DNA of 22,765 nt from JBHEKP01 sp041859375 (GTDB taxonomy: Bacteria > Hydrogenedentota > Hydrogenedentia > Hydrogenedentales > CAITNO01): positions 1-22,765 of the forward strand of contig JBHEKP010000036.1 in assembly GCA_041859375.1 (NCBI GenBank). The letters run 5' to 3'. The translations under genes and the position numbers were made by a program. Shown piece after piece: positions 1 through 8,444 of this stretch (position 1 is the stretch's first letter; every line of letters starts with the position of its first letter). Under the pieces are notes generated by a model that was not told where the DNA came from, searched no databases, and saw only the letters and a list, made by a program, of their open reading frames with translations.

Positions 1-1440
1 GGCGGCATGGGCGGCTACGGCGGCGGCATGGGCGGCGGCATGATGGGCGGCATGGGCGGCGGCAGGGATGTCACCTCCATCAGCAACATCTCCGACCTGT
101 TCAGCAGCATCAATGACGCGATGGTTGGTGAAATCCCCGCGACCACGGGCTCCCTTGGCCTGCGCAGCACCGGCACAGGCGCCACTTCGGGCCGCAACCA
201 GGCCTTCGGCGGCGGCGGATACGCCGGCGCGCAGAACAACCAGGCCGGCCTCGGCGCGGGCGGCACCTCGTCTTTCGGCATCGGCAGTGACATTCTCAGC
301 CTTCTGGAACGGCTTGTTCCGCAGGTCTTCGAGCCCTACACCGAAGAGCTGCTTTCGGACATGATTTACAATCCGGCGAACAACATGCTCATTGTGAAGA
401 ACACGCCGACCAATCTGGACACCTTTGAAAAGCAGTTGGCCCAGATTGACGTGACGCCGAAGCAGGTGAGCATCGAGGCCAAGTTCCTCACCATCCGCCT
501 GGATGATCTGAAGAAGATTGGTTTCAAGTGGGACCTGAACCTCACGGATCAGAACCAGCGCGCGAAACCGATAGACCTTATTGACCAGAACGACACCTAC
601 AGCTACGACATCAACGGTGACGGCGTGGATGAGGAAATCCCCTTCTACACCCGTCCCGACGGCAGCCGTGTTTACAACAACACGATTTCCGACGCGGCGG
701 TTACGGCGCTGACAAATCCGGCCTCGTCCGCGGTGCCCACCTTCTCGATTCTGGGCAACGTGCTGAACAACGGTGACGGCGACGCCCTGAACGTCACCTT
801 TGACTATCTGGACAGCCTGGACGAGTCGGAACTGCTGAGCGCGCCGCGCGTGACCACCATGAACCGCAAGCCTGCGGTGGTGGCCGACTTCGCGACGGAA
901 TACTTCGTGTCCTCGATTGACACGCAGATTTACAGCAACGTGTACGGTCTCAACGGCGGCACCAACACGAACTTCGTGCAGAACATCCGCCCGGTTGCCT
1001 ACAACTTCGGCATCGCCCTTTCGGTGACGCCGCAGATTCGCGACAACGACCAGGTGCGCCTGTGGCTGAACCCCGAAGTGCGCACCAAGACCGGTTCGAA
1101 GACCTTCGAGCAGAAGCAGGTGGTCAACGGCAACGAGATTGAAAACGAGCTTGTGCTTCCGACGACCTCCTGGCAGGCGGTGTGGACCAACGTGATTGTC
1201 CACGACGGCGACACGCTGGTGCTGGGCGGCCTGGTGCAGGACAAGACATCCAAGGGCACCCAGAAGCTGCCTTATGTGGCCGACATCCCCGTGATCGGCT
1301 TCTTCTTCCAGGGCAAGAACCGGGAGACGAAACAGTCCAGCCTGCTCATCTTCGTCACGCCGGACATCATCGATTCCACCGGTGCGCGTTTCTTTGACGT
1401 GGGCGGCGAGAAGGCCCCGGAGCCCACGCCCTTGCCGTAA
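1..1440 (+). CDS. Outer-membrane secretin (GspD/PilQ family), C-terminal part
   Basis: The frame is open at base 1 and ends at TAA 1438-1440, so the N-terminus lies outside the window and the ATG at 7 is probably internal. Secretins form the multimeric outer-membrane channel of type II secretion and type IV pilus systems. The first 25 codons are almost only Gly and Met, and a second Gly/Ala/Asn-rich stretch spans about 181-285. An N-domain-like segment follows (NNMLIVKNTPTNLDTFEKQL, about 379-438). The secretin beta-domain carries the hallmarks VSIEAKFLTI (about 469), LSAPRVTTMN (835-864), GIALSVTPQI (1009-1038), HDGDTLVLGGLVQDK (about 1201) and DIPVIGFFF followed by LLIFVTPDII near 1345-1374. 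A DxNxDG loop lies at 607-636. Family assignment is secure. Whether it serves secretion or pili cannot be told from this fragment, although a PilT/PilU-type ATPase lies 11 kb downstream. Confidence 0.93.
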   Translation, partial: GGMGGYGGGMGGGMMGGMGGGRDVTSISNISDLFSSINDAMVGEIPATTGSLGLRSTGTGATSGRNQAFGGGGYAGAQNNQAGLGAGGTSSFGIGSDILSLLERLVPQVFEPYTEELLSDMIYNPANNMLIVKNTPTNLDTFEKQLAQIDVTPKQVSIEAKFLTIRLDDLKKIGFKWDLNLTDQNQRAKPIDLIDQNDTYSYDINGDGVDEEIPFYTRPDGSRVYNNTISDAAVTALTNPASSAVPTFSILGNVLNNGDGDALNVTFDYLDSLDESELLSAPRVTTMNRKPAVVADFATEYFVSSIDTQIYSNVYGLNGGTNTNFVQNIRPVAYNFGIALSVTPQIRDNDQVRLWLNPEVRTKTGSKTFEQKQVVNGNEIENELVLPTTSWQAVWTNVIVHDGDTLVLGGLVQDKTSKGTQKLPYVADIPVIGFFFQGKNRETKQSSLLIFVTPDIIDSTGARFFDVGGEKAPEPTPLP

Positions 1441-1466
1441 CATCAGGCACTGAAAAACGGAGAACG

Positions 1467-1500
1467 CAACGGGCGGTCCGCGACAACGGGCCGCCCGTTG
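1467..1500 (+). terminator. Stem-loop between secretin and waaA
   Basis: The arms 1467-1479 (CAACGGGCGGTCC) and 1488-1500 (GGGCCGCCCGTTG) pair over 13 positions with one T-G wobble around an 8-base loop. It starts 27 bases after the secretin stop and ends 14 bases before the waaA ATG. The bases after it (ATCTGTGT) are only weakly T-rich. It may be a factor-independent terminator for the secretin unit or a 3' stabilising structure. Confidence 0.55.
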
Positions 1501-1513
1501 ATCTGTGTGCGCC

Positions 1514-2773
1514 ATGATTCAATACGCCCTTTACAACGCACTGCTTGCCCTTGCGTCGCCTCCGGCGCGCCTATGGCTGTCCCGCAGCCGCCATGCGGCG
1601 CTGCTTGCCCGTTTTTCACCGGAATGCCCCCCCGGAGCCAGGGGCGGCTTGTGGGTGCATGCGTGCAGCGTGGGCGAGGTGAACACAATCGCCCCCCTGA
1701 TCCGGTTGTGGCGGACAAGACACCCCGAAACACCGGTACTGCTCACCGTGAGCACGGAAACCGGCATGGCGCAGGCCGCAAGGGCATACCCGGAGCTTCC
1801 CGTCTGCTGGCTTCCCTTCGACACCGCCGCCGGGGTGCGCCGTTTTGCGCGGGCGCTGGCGCCGCGCGCGCTGGTGCTCACGGAAACCGAGATCTGGCCG
1901 AACCTGGTGCGTGAAACCCGCCGCATGGGGCTTCCCGTGATCGTGGTGAACGGCCGCATCAGCCCCCGGCAGTATCCGGCATATTGGCGCATGCGCTGGT
2001 TTGTGAGGCCGGTCTTTGCCGGACTCTCCGCCGTTGGTGTCCAGAACAGCGAATACGGCGAACGGTTCATGGCGCTTGGGGCGCGCCCCGAAAGCGTCAC
2101 CGTGACTGGCAACCTGAAATTTGACGCCGTCACAACAGAGCCGGACGCAATGACACGCCTTCAGTATCGTGTGGAGTGCGGTTACGGCCCGGACGACCGG
2201 GTGCTGCTTTTCGGAAGCACCCGGCCCGGTGATGAGGAGCTTGCCCGCCATTGCCTGGGGCACCTCCGTGAATCCATGCCGGATCTGCGGGTGATCATTG
2301 CGCCGCGCCATCCCCAGCGCCTTGCCGAGGCGATGGCCCCGTTTGCCGGTGTGCCGGTCACCCTTCGCTCTGACATCAAGTCCGGCAAAACAAACAAGGC
2401 GGGCCCTGTGATGTTTTTGGATACCATGGGGGAACTGTCGAACTTTTATGCCCTCGCAACGGTGGCCGTCATCGGCGGAAGTTTCTTTCCGGGCGTGAAC
2501 GGCCACAACCCCCTTGAGTCCGCCGGGTTGGGGGTTGCCACGGTTTACGGTCCCTTCATGGGCAATTTTCCGGAGGCTTCCGCGGCGCTGCTTGCCCGGA
2601 ACGGGGCGGTTCAGACATCATCCGGGGAGCTTCCCGGTGTTTTGGGGCAACTGCTGGGGGACGCCCGGGCGTGCCGCGCCCTGGGCACCCTTGGACGCAA
2701 GGCCCTGCTGGAAAACCAAGGCGCGGCTGAGAGGAACCTGCTCTTGATAGAATCCCTTTTGACAGGCGGATGA
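1514..2773 (+). CDS. waaA: 3-deoxy-D-manno-octulosonic acid (Kdo) transferase
   Basis: This GT30 family enzyme transfers Kdo from CMP-Kdo to lipid A precursor at the cytoplasmic face of the inner membrane. The product is 419 aa from ATG 1514, normal for the family. A GTG three codons upstream (1505) is an alternative start, and neither has a clear Shine-Dalgarno. Visible hallmarks are WVHACSVGEV with the putative catalytic base Glu55, LLTVSTETG, LVLTETEIWPNL, VVNGRIS, VTGNLKFD, LLFGSTRPGDEE, IIAPRHPQR and the C-terminal nucleotide-sugar site GGSFFPGVNGHNPLESAGLG. The first permease gene starts 16 bases after its stop, so it is probably cotranscribed with the sugar transporter genes, an unusual pairing. 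It implies Kdo-containing LPS and a diderm envelope. Confidence 0.95.
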   Translation: MIQYALYNALLALASPPARLWLSRSRHAALLARFSPECPPGARGGLWVHACSVGEVNTIAPLIRLWRTRHPETPVLLTVSTETGMAQAARAYPELPVCWLPFDTAAGVRRFARALAPRALVLTETEIWPNLVRETRRMGLPVIVVNGRISPRQYPAYWRMRWFVRPVFAGLSAVGVQNSEYGERFMALGARPESVTVTGNLKFDAVTTEPDAMTRLQYRVECGYGPDDRVLLFGSTRPGDEELARHCLGHLRESMPDLRVIIAPRHPQRLAEAMAPFAGVPVTLRSDIKSGKTNKAGPVMFLDTMGELSNFYALATVAVIGGSFFPGVNGHNPLESAGLGVATVYGPFMGNFPEASAALLARNGAVQTSSGELPGVLGQLLGDARACRALGTLGRKALLENQGAAERNLLLIESLLTGG

Positions 2774-2789
2774 CTGGGGCGACACGGCC

Positions 2790-3776
2790 ATGCACAAACT
2801 GCTGATGATTCCCGACACCCTGCTGGGCTGGCTGGATGATCGTCTGGAGCGACGCGCCGGGGCGGGCTCATGGCCCCTGGCCGCGCTTTTGCTGGCCCCC
2901 GCGCTGTTTCTAATCGGTGTTTTTTCCTTTTATCCCATGCTCTATTCGGTTTGGATGAGCCTTCACGCGGGCAAACGCGGCGACGGCCCCTTCATGGGGC
3001 TGGAAAATTACCGGGAGGCCCTGGGTTCGGCGGATTTCTGGCACGGTTTTGGGGTGACTTTCTATTATGTGGCGGGCACGGTGCCCCTCACGCTGGTATT
3101 GGGGTTTGCCATCGCGCTTTGCCTCCACAGAATAATCCGGCTGCGCGGTTTTTTCCGCACCCTGTTCTTTCTGCCTTATGTTACCTCGGTCGTTGCCGCC
3201 GCCACTGTTTGGCGCGCCCTGCTGAACCCCCGCAATGGTGTCGCAAACCTGCTGCTGGAATGGGCGGGACTACCGGCCCAGAACTGGCTGCTTGAGCCGC
3301 GCGGCGTGCTGCATATCATCACGTCCGGAATGGTGCCGCCCGATGCGGGCCCCAGTCTCGCCCTTTGCTGCGTGATGGCCTTTGATGTCTGGCATGGCTG
3401 CGGCTTTGCGGTCGTGGTGTTTCTGGCGGGCCTGTCGGCGGTCCCCCGCGAACTGGAGGATGCCGCGCGCATTGACGGGGCGGGCGCATTCCGCACGGTT
3501 TGGTCGGTGACACTGCCCCTGCTTTCGCCCACCATATTTTTTCTGGGGGTGGTGGGCGTCATCAAGGGATTCCAGGCCTTCAACAGTTTCTACGCCCTCA
3601 CCCAGGGCGGCGCCTCGGGCAATTCCAGGAACATGGTGCTTTATATTTACTCCCAGTTTTACGACTACGGCTACTGGGGTTACGGAACGGCCGTGTCCAC
3701 CCTGCTGACGCTGGCTATAGTGGCGCTCACGGCGGTGCAGTGGCGTGTTGCGGGCAGGAGGGTGCACTACGCATGA
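2790..3776 (+). CDS. ABC sugar transporter permease, MalF/UgpA type
   Basis: This inner-membrane subunit of a carbohydrate ABC importer is 328 aa with about six hydrophobic segments; the first (about residues 30-55) includes LFLIGVFSFYPMLYSVWMSL. The ATPase-contacting EAA loop is clear at about residues 223-232 (EDAARIDGAG), followed by the usual LPLLSPTIFF. It is somewhat longer than a typical 290-300 aa MalF/UgpA-type permease, and the extra residues seem to lie around 165-190, before the segment containing FDVWHGCGFAVVVFLAGL. The N-terminal 28 residues are charged and cytoplasmic-like. Its TGA (3774-3776) overlaps the ATG of the next permease, so translation is probably coupled. The substrate cannot be named from sequence. 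Confidence 0.93.
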   Translation: MHKLLMIPDTLLGWLDDRLERRAGAGSWPLAALLLAPALFLIGVFSFYPMLYSVWMSLHAGKRGDGPFMGLENYREALGSADFWHGFGVTFYYVAGTVPLTLVLGFAIALCLHRIIRLRGFFRTLFFLPYVTSVVAAATVWRALLNPRNGVANLLLEWAGLPAQNWLLEPRGVLHIITSGMVPPDAGPSLALCCVMAFDVWHGCGFAVVVFLAGLSAVPRELEDAARIDGAGAFRTVWSVTLPLLSPTIFFLGVVGVIKGFQAFNSFYALTQGGASGNSRNMVLYIYSQFYDYGYWGYGTAVSTLLTLAIVALTAVQWRVAGRRVHYA

Positions 3777-4582
3777 GGCGCGCCCTTCCCTATCTTCCGC
3801 TCGCGCTCGGTGCGCTGGTCATGGTCTGGCCCTTTCTGTGGATGATCTCCACCTCCCTGAAGGATTTGAACGCCGCCACCACGCCGGGCCTGTCCCTGTG
3901 GCCGGGCCGCCCGCATTTTGAGAATGTGGCGGACACTTTCCGCGCCGCGCCCTTTGGCAGGTATTTTCTCAATTCGTTTCTTGTCGCGGGCGGCGTGTGC
4001 CTTTCGGTGCTGCTCACCTCGCTGATGGCGGGGTATGCCTTTGCGCGGCTGCGTTTCCGGGGGGGCGGCCTGCTCTTTGCGGTCGTGCTGGGCAGCATGA
4101 TGGTGCCCTTTGAGGCTGTGTTCATCCCCAATTTCGTCACCGTGTGCCGGCTCAACTGGTACAACACCTATGCGGCGCTCATCGTGCCCTGGGGCGCCAA
4201 CGCCTTCTCCATTTTCCTGATGCGCCAGGCGTTTCTCGGCCTGCCCCAGGATTTCTTCGACGCCGCGCGGGTTGACGGTTGCGGTCATCTGCGCTTTCTG
4301 TTCCGCGTGGGTGCGCCGCTGGTGCGGCCCGCCGTGGTGACGGTGGCGCTTTTCGCCTTTTTGGGCAGTTACAACGCGCTCCTGTGGCCCCTTGTGGTCA
4401 CCGCGGACCGCTCCATGCGCGTGGTGCAGGTCGGGCTTACCGTGTTCAACGGGGATGCGGGCACAAAACTGAACCTGCTCATGTGCGCTTCAACGATTGT
4501 CATCCTTCCAAGCGTGGCCGTATACTTTGCGGCGCAGCGGTTCTTTGTGGAAAGCGCGTTGGGCGCGGGCATCAAGGCATGA
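3773..4582 (+). CDS. ABC sugar transporter permease, MalG/UgpE type
   Basis: This is the second permease of the importer, 269 aa. The start ATG 3773 sits in an ATGA overlap with the previous stop; the reading frame stays open upstream but only as a shadow of the first permease gene. It begins with the typical MalG N-terminus (VMVWPFLWMISTSLK). It shows the family features NSFLVAGG, LMAGYAFARLRF, MVPFEAVFIPNF and the EAA loop at about residues 163-171 (DAARVDGCG). Six membrane segments are expected. Its TGA overlaps the ATG of the lipoprotein gene at 4579. Together these give a permease-permease-binding protein order without an ATPase gene. Confidence 0.94.
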   Translation: MRRALPYLPLALGALVMVWPFLWMISTSLKDLNAATTPGLSLWPGRPHFENVADTFRAAPFGRYFLNSFLVAGGVCLSVLLTSLMAGYAFARLRFRGGGLLFAVVLGSMMVPFEAVFIPNFVTVCRLNWYNTYAALIVPWGANAFSIFLMRQAFLGLPQDFFDAARVDGCGHLRFLFRVGAPLVRPAVVTVALFAFLGSYNALLWPLVVTADRSMRVVQVGLTVFNGDAGTKLNLLMCASTIVILPSVAVYFAAQRFFVESALGAGIKA

Positions 4583-5898
4583 CACGACTGAAAATCCCCG
4601 TCTCCGGAGCACTGCTGGCCGTGTTCTGCGCGTGTCTTGCGGGCTGCGGTCCGCGGACGGCGGCGGGGCCCTCGGGTTTCCGCCCGGTGGACGGGGATGC
4701 GGCGGTCTTTTGGGACCGCCAGTTCACGGACAACGCGGAGCTGATGAATTCGCTGGTGGGGGAGTTCAACAACCAGTGGCCGGGGCTGCCCATCCGCCTG
4801 GAGCACAGCGGCGCCTACGCCGACATCTTCCGCAAGGTTTCGGCGAGCATCCAGGCCCGGGTGCTTCCGGCGATGGCCGTGTCCTATGAAAGCATGACCA
4901 CGGAATACATCGCCACCGGCGCGGTGGCGGACGTGGAATCGGTGGCGGCCCTGTCGGGCCTGGAATGGACGGAGGAGGAGCTCGCCGATTTCTACCCCGC
5001 CCTTCTTGAAAGCAACCGGTATCCCGGGCACGGGGACAGGCTGTACTCCTTTCCCTTCGCCAAGAGCGTGCTGATGATGTACTACAACCGCCGGGTCATG
5101 GCGGATGCGGGCATTGACGCCCCGCCCCCCACCTGGGATGAGTTTCTGGCGCAGTGCAGGCGCGTCAAGGCGAGAACCGGCAAATACGCCCACGCCATCT
5201 CGGTGGACTGCTCCACTGTGGACGGAATGATCTACAGCATGGGCGGGGAGGTGCTGGCGGGCACGGAGACCCTCTTTGACGCGCCGGGGGCCGTCGCTGT
5301 GTTTGAATTGTACGAGACGCTCGTCCGGGAGGGGCTGGCTTATGCAATCACCCCCGGAACCTACGATGACAATCTGGCCCTTTCCAAGGACGAGGTGGCC
5401 TTTGTCCTCCGCACAAGCTCGGGGCGGGGCGACATGATGCGCGCCATGGACAACGACAAGGGGCGCTGGGGCCTCACCCGGATCCCGCAAAAAGATCCCG
5501 CGCGTCCGGCAACCGTTCTTTTCGGGCCGGGGGTCACCCTGTTCGACACCACGGAGGAGCAGAAAAAGGCCGCGTGGGCTTTTGTGCGCTGGTTCACCTC
5601 GCCCCGGATTTCAGCGCGGTGGGCCGCGGGCACGGGTTATCTGCCCGTGCGCAGATCATCGCTTGAACAGCCTGAAATTAAGCGGCTTTTTGCCGAGTGG
5701 GAGCACAACAGGGCTCCTTTTGACTGCCTGGAGTTTGCCCGGTCCGAACCAAATGTCCCCGGGTGGCAGCAGGTGCGTGACCTCGTGGTCCGCGCCCTGG
5801 GCGATGTGATTGCGGGCACGGCGACGGCGAGGGAGGCTACGGAAAAACTCAAGCGGGACGCGGACGCGGTGCTGGCGCGCGCGGCGCGCTGGCAGTGA
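4579..5898 (+). CDS. ABC sugar transporter substrate-binding lipoprotein (UgpB/MalE-like)
   Basis: The 439 aa extracytoplasmic solute-binding protein of family 1 type captures a sugar for the two permeases just upstream. The start ATG 4579 is fixed by the ATGA overlap; the frame is open further upstream only as a shadow of the permease gene. Residues 1-22 form a lipoprotein signal with lipobox LAGC and Cys23 as lipidation site. Family features include FNNQWPGLPIRLEHSGAYAD, LYSFPFAKSVLMMYYNRR, PPPTWDEFLAQCRRVK and the C-terminal segment KKAAWAFVRWFTSP followed by GYLPVRRS. No MsmK/UgpC-type ATPase gene follows, so a shared ATPase from elsewhere is likely. Oligosaccharide or glycerol-3-phosphate-like ligands are possible but not decidable. 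Confidence 0.92.
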   Translation: MTRLKIPVSGALLAVFCACLAGCGPRTAAGPSGFRPVDGDAAVFWDRQFTDNAELMNSLVGEFNNQWPGLPIRLEHSGAYADIFRKVSASIQARVLPAMAVSYESMTTEYIATGAVADVESVAALSGLEWTEEELADFYPALLESNRYPGHGDRLYSFPFAKSVLMMYYNRRVMADAGIDAPPPTWDEFLAQCRRVKARTGKYAHAISVDCSTVDGMIYSMGGEVLAGTETLFDAPGAVAVFELYETLVREGLAYAITPGTYDDNLALSKDEVAFVLRTSSGRGDMMRAMDNDKGRWGLTRIPQKDPARPATVLFGPGVTLFDTTEEQKKAAWAFVRWFTSPRISARWAAGTGYLPVRRSSLEQPEIKRLFAEWEHNRAPFDCLEFARSEPNVPGWQQVRDLVVRALGDVIAGTATAREATEKLKRDADAVLARAARWQ

Positions 5899-5929
5899 CG
5901 ATGCGGGAACCCCGCGCCGCCGTGCGGCA

Positions 5930-5940
5930 TGATATATAAT
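5930..5940 (+). promoter_or_regulatory. -10 like element before the YfhO-like gene
   Basis: A perfect TATAAT lies at 5935-5940, within TGATATATAAT, which can also be read as an extended -10 (TG at 5930-5931 then TATATA). No -35 match is seen 16-18 bases upstream; that region is GC-rich with two small hairpins (5903-5915 and 5916-5928). It is 32 bases after the lipoprotein stop and 31 bases before ATG 5972, which fits a promoter for the downstream genes. Confidence 0.5.
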
Positions 5941-5971
5941 CCGGGAACCGCGCTGGCGCGGAGGAGCATCA

Positions 5972-6028
5972 ATGACTGAAGCAACGACAATTGCCGGACT
6001 CGCGGCGGGGGTGCCGTGGACAGTGTAA
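5972..6028 (+). CDS. Possible 18-aa upstream ORF overlapping the YfhO-like gene
   Basis: ATG 5972 is preceded by the strong Shine-Dalgarno GGAGGAG (5960-5966, spacing 5). It opens a frame encoding MTEATTIAGLAAGVPWTV and ends at TAA 6026-6028. It overlaps the GTG start of the large membrane-protein gene (6016) by 13 bases in another frame. A 14-base hairpin (5948-5961) touches the first bases of the Shine-Dalgarno. It may be a leader peptide giving translational coupling. Alternatively it is the true N-terminus of the large protein joined through a -1 shift, or one missing base, at the G run 6007-6011. No family recognised. Confidence 0.4.
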   Translation: MTEATTIAGLAAGVPWTV

Positions 6029-8427
6029 CCCACAGCCGTTATGCCCTGCTGCCCTTTTTCCTCGCCGGGGTGTTTTTCCTTGTGTGCGCGCCGCTCTATT
6101 GGATGCAGGTGGAGTCGCCGGGCGGCAGGGGGGTGGTCCGTTCCCATGAAAACCTGGAACTGTACCACCGTGTGTGCCCCTCGGCGGGATATGTGGCCGG
6201 CCGGCTGCGCGCGGGGAATATGCCCCTGTGGAACGACCGCCAATTGTGCGGCACCGCCTGCCTTGCCGATCCTGCCAATGGCGTGTTTCAGCCCCTGAAT
6301 GCGGCGGGCCTTTTTCTGCCCCCCGGCGCGGCCATGGCCGTTCATTCCTTTATGAGCCTCTTCCTGATGGGTTCCCTTTTTTTGCTCTTTTGCCGCGCCC
6401 TGGGGCTGGGTTACACCGCAGGCCTGGCCGGCGGCGTTGTCTACGCCTTCAGCGCGGTGTCCGGCGCGGCCATGTCCAGGCCGGAAATCGCGGCCACCCT
6501 GGCATGGAGCCCGCTGGTGTATTGGGCGGTGGCAGAGAACACGCGGTCGCCCCGCCGGGCGGTGGCGGCACTTGGCGGTGTGGCGTTTGCCCTGGTGCTT
6601 TTTGCGGGCAGTCCTGCGGCTTTTTCCGCCATGATGCTGCCCGCGCTGCTGTACGGCCTGTTTGGTTTCCGCCAGGAAAACGGCGTCCTTCCGCCGCGCC
6701 GCGGATACCGGCGGCCCGTGCCGCAGGCCATGCTTGCGCTGATGCTGCTGGCGGGGGTTGTTGTTTCCGCGGTGCAGTGGCTGCCCTCCCTGTTCTGGTT
6801 CTGGTCGCTGGATGCGCCTTGGGCGGCCTTTTGGCGGCTTGATCTGGCGGGGCTTCCCCCCCGGGGCTGGCGCGAGGCGCTGCTTCATTTGTCCGCGCCC
6901 CGGCCCGAAATGCTCCCAAGAATGGGATATTTTGGCGCCGCCGCGCTGGTGATTGTCCCCGCGGTGCTTTGGCACCGCCGGCAACGGGGCAACATTGTCT
7001 TTTTTGCCGTGCTTGCCGCGGCCGCGATGCTGCTCGGCGGTTATGGCGCGGACTGGATTGGCGGGGGTGTTCCGTGGGAAGTCTGCCTGCTGCCCGCCTC
7101 GTTCGCCTTCGCGGTGCTTGTGGCGCTGGGTGCCGACAGGCTTTTCGAGGGGCGCAGGGATGCGCGTACGGGCCGTTTCTGGCTGCCATGGCTGGCCGCG
7201 CTGACTGTGGTGGCCGTGCTGGTGTTTTTCGCCCCCGTGGAAACCAAGGGGCGCGTTCTTCCCATTGTGGTGGTGCTGGCGCTTTTTGCCCTTGTGCGCA
7301 GGGGATGGGCGGGGGCTGCGGGCAGTGTGGCCGCCGCGCTGCTTTTGTTTGTGGACCTGTCCACGGCCGGTGCAAACCATTTCCAGCATCCCGCGCTTGG
7401 CGGCGGGCGCATGGAAACCATGCCGGATGAACTGGTGAAGCCCGCGGCGGAGCTTGCGCTGGACGGGCGTGTGCTTGTGAGCGCCCATCCGTTGAATCCG
7501 GTCCTTTCCCCGAACACGGGCATGGAAACGGGGTTGCGGTCGGCGGGCGCGGCCTTTCTCCCGCTCACACCCGATCAGACACGCTGGTGGCAGGCGCTGC
7601 AAACCAGCCGTGAGGGGGATGCCGTCCGGGCGGGCCGGGAACTTTCGCTGATTGATCGGCTGCTCGCGCCGGAGACCGCGGCTGCCGCGAAACTTGACGG
7701 TTTCCTGGATGCGGCGAAAAACACGTCCGCAGGCGCGCTGGCAAACCACATGGCGGCGCGTGCCGTTCTTGCGGCCGAGGATGGGGGGCTGGCCGCGGGC
7801 TTTGACGGGGGTGCGGGCCGGCCGGTATTGCGGCGTGTGCGCTCTTCGGGGGGGGTGACTCTCTTTGCAAACGACACCGCCCTTCCCCGGGCCCATCTTG
7901 TGCGGTGGTGGCGCGTTGCGCCCGAGGTGATGTCCGCCATCAGCGTAATGGGCGGCGATGATTTTGATGCGGCCCGGGAATGCGTGGTTTCCCCCCATGG
8001 CCAGGGGCTGAATCATTTGGCCCTTGCGCTGCCGGACGGCCGCGACGTGGACGGCGGCAGGGACAGGAACAAAGAAGCTGAAAAACTGCCCCCCCCCGGA
8101 ACCTGCGCGATAGTCGTGGACACGCCCGAACGGGTGGTGGTCACCGCCGAAACCGACACCCCGGCCATCCTTGTGCTGGCGGACACCCTGGCGCCGGGCT
8201 GGCATGCCCGTGTCAACGGCGGCGGCACGGTGCTGCTCAAGGTAAACGGAATGTTCAGGGGGGTGGTTGTTCCGCAGGGAAAAAGCGAGGTTGAGTTTGT
8301 CTACCGCCCTGTGGCGTTTTACGCGGGGGCTCTGGTTTCGCTGACCGCGCTGGCGGTCATGTTTTTTTCGGCGCTGCGGGCCCTGTGGCTGCTTTGCCGC
8401 CGCGGCATGGAGCCGTCGGCGGCCTGA
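6016..8427 (+). CDS. YfhO-like multi-pass membrane protein, putative GT-C-type glycosyltransferase
   Basis: The product is 803 aa and starts at GTG 6016; the frame is closed upstream by a stop at 5977 and holds no other start codon in between. It has many hydrophobic helices and looks like the YfhO family, GT-C-fold proteins linked to glycosylation of teichoic acids or other envelope glycans. The N-terminal periplasmic-loop signature is present (ENLELYHRVCPSAGYVAGRL, then AGNMPLWNDRQLCG), followed by GLAGGVVYAFSAVSG. The C-terminal soluble segment ends with the family pattern APGWHARVNG, MFRGVVVPQGKSEVEFVYRP and a last helix. A tract of nine C at 8089-8097 encodes part of a Pro stretch. The acceptor and sugar are unknown. 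The next gene starts 17 bases downstream. Confidence 0.8.
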   Translation: MDSVTHSRYALLPFFLAGVFFLVCAPLYWMQVESPGGRGVVRSHENLELYHRVCPSAGYVAGRLRAGNMPLWNDRQLCGTACLADPANGVFQPLNAAGLFLPPGAAMAVHSFMSLFLMGSLFLLFCRALGLGYTAGLAGGVVYAFSAVSGAAMSRPEIAATLAWSPLVYWAVAENTRSPRRAVAALGGVAFALVLFAGSPAAFSAMMLPALLYGLFGFRQENGVLPPRRGYRRPVPQAMLALMLLAGVVVSAVQWLPSLFWFWSLDAPWAAFWRLDLAGLPPRGWREALLHLSAPRPEMLPRMGYFGAAALVIVPAVLWHRRQRGNIVFFAVLAAAAMLLGGYGADWIGGGVPWEVCLLPASFAFAVLVALGADRLFEGRRDARTGRFWLPWLAALTVVAVLVFFAPVETKGRVLPIVVVLALFALVRRGWAGAAGSVAAALLLFVDLSTAGANHFQHPALGGGRMETMPDELVKPAAELALDGRVLVSAHPLNPVLSPNTGMETGLRSAGAAFLPLTPDQTRWWQALQTSREGDAVRAGRELSLIDRLLAPETAAAAKLDGFLDAAKNTSAGALANHMAARAVLAAEDGGLAAGFDGGAGRPVLRRVRSSGGVTLFANDTALPRAHLVRWWRVAPEVMSAISVMGGDDFDAARECVVSPHGQGLNHLALALPDGRDVDGGRDRNKEAEKLPPPGTCAIVVDTPERVVVTAETDTPAILVLADTLAPGWHARVNGGGTVLLKVNGMFRGVVVPQGKSEVEFVYRPVAFYAGALVSLTALAVMFFSALRALWLLCRRGMEPSAA

Positions 8428-8444
8428 CTTGAAGGATAAATCAA

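Noticed and set aside
3500..3772. Upstream extension of the second permease frame
   Set aside because: It overlaps the first permease and encodes no membrane pattern; the ATGA overlap at 3773 gives the natural start.
8089..8097. Nine-C tract as a possible frameshift site in the YfhO-like gene
   Set aside because: The frame continues unbroken through it into the conserved C-terminal pattern, so there is no sign of a shift in this sequence.
5656..8205. 849-codon open frame on the minus strand
   Set aside because: It is antisense to the YfhO-like gene and part of the lipoprotein gene, is rich in Arg, Gly, His and Pro without any domain pattern, and is explained by GC-rich third positions of the real genes.
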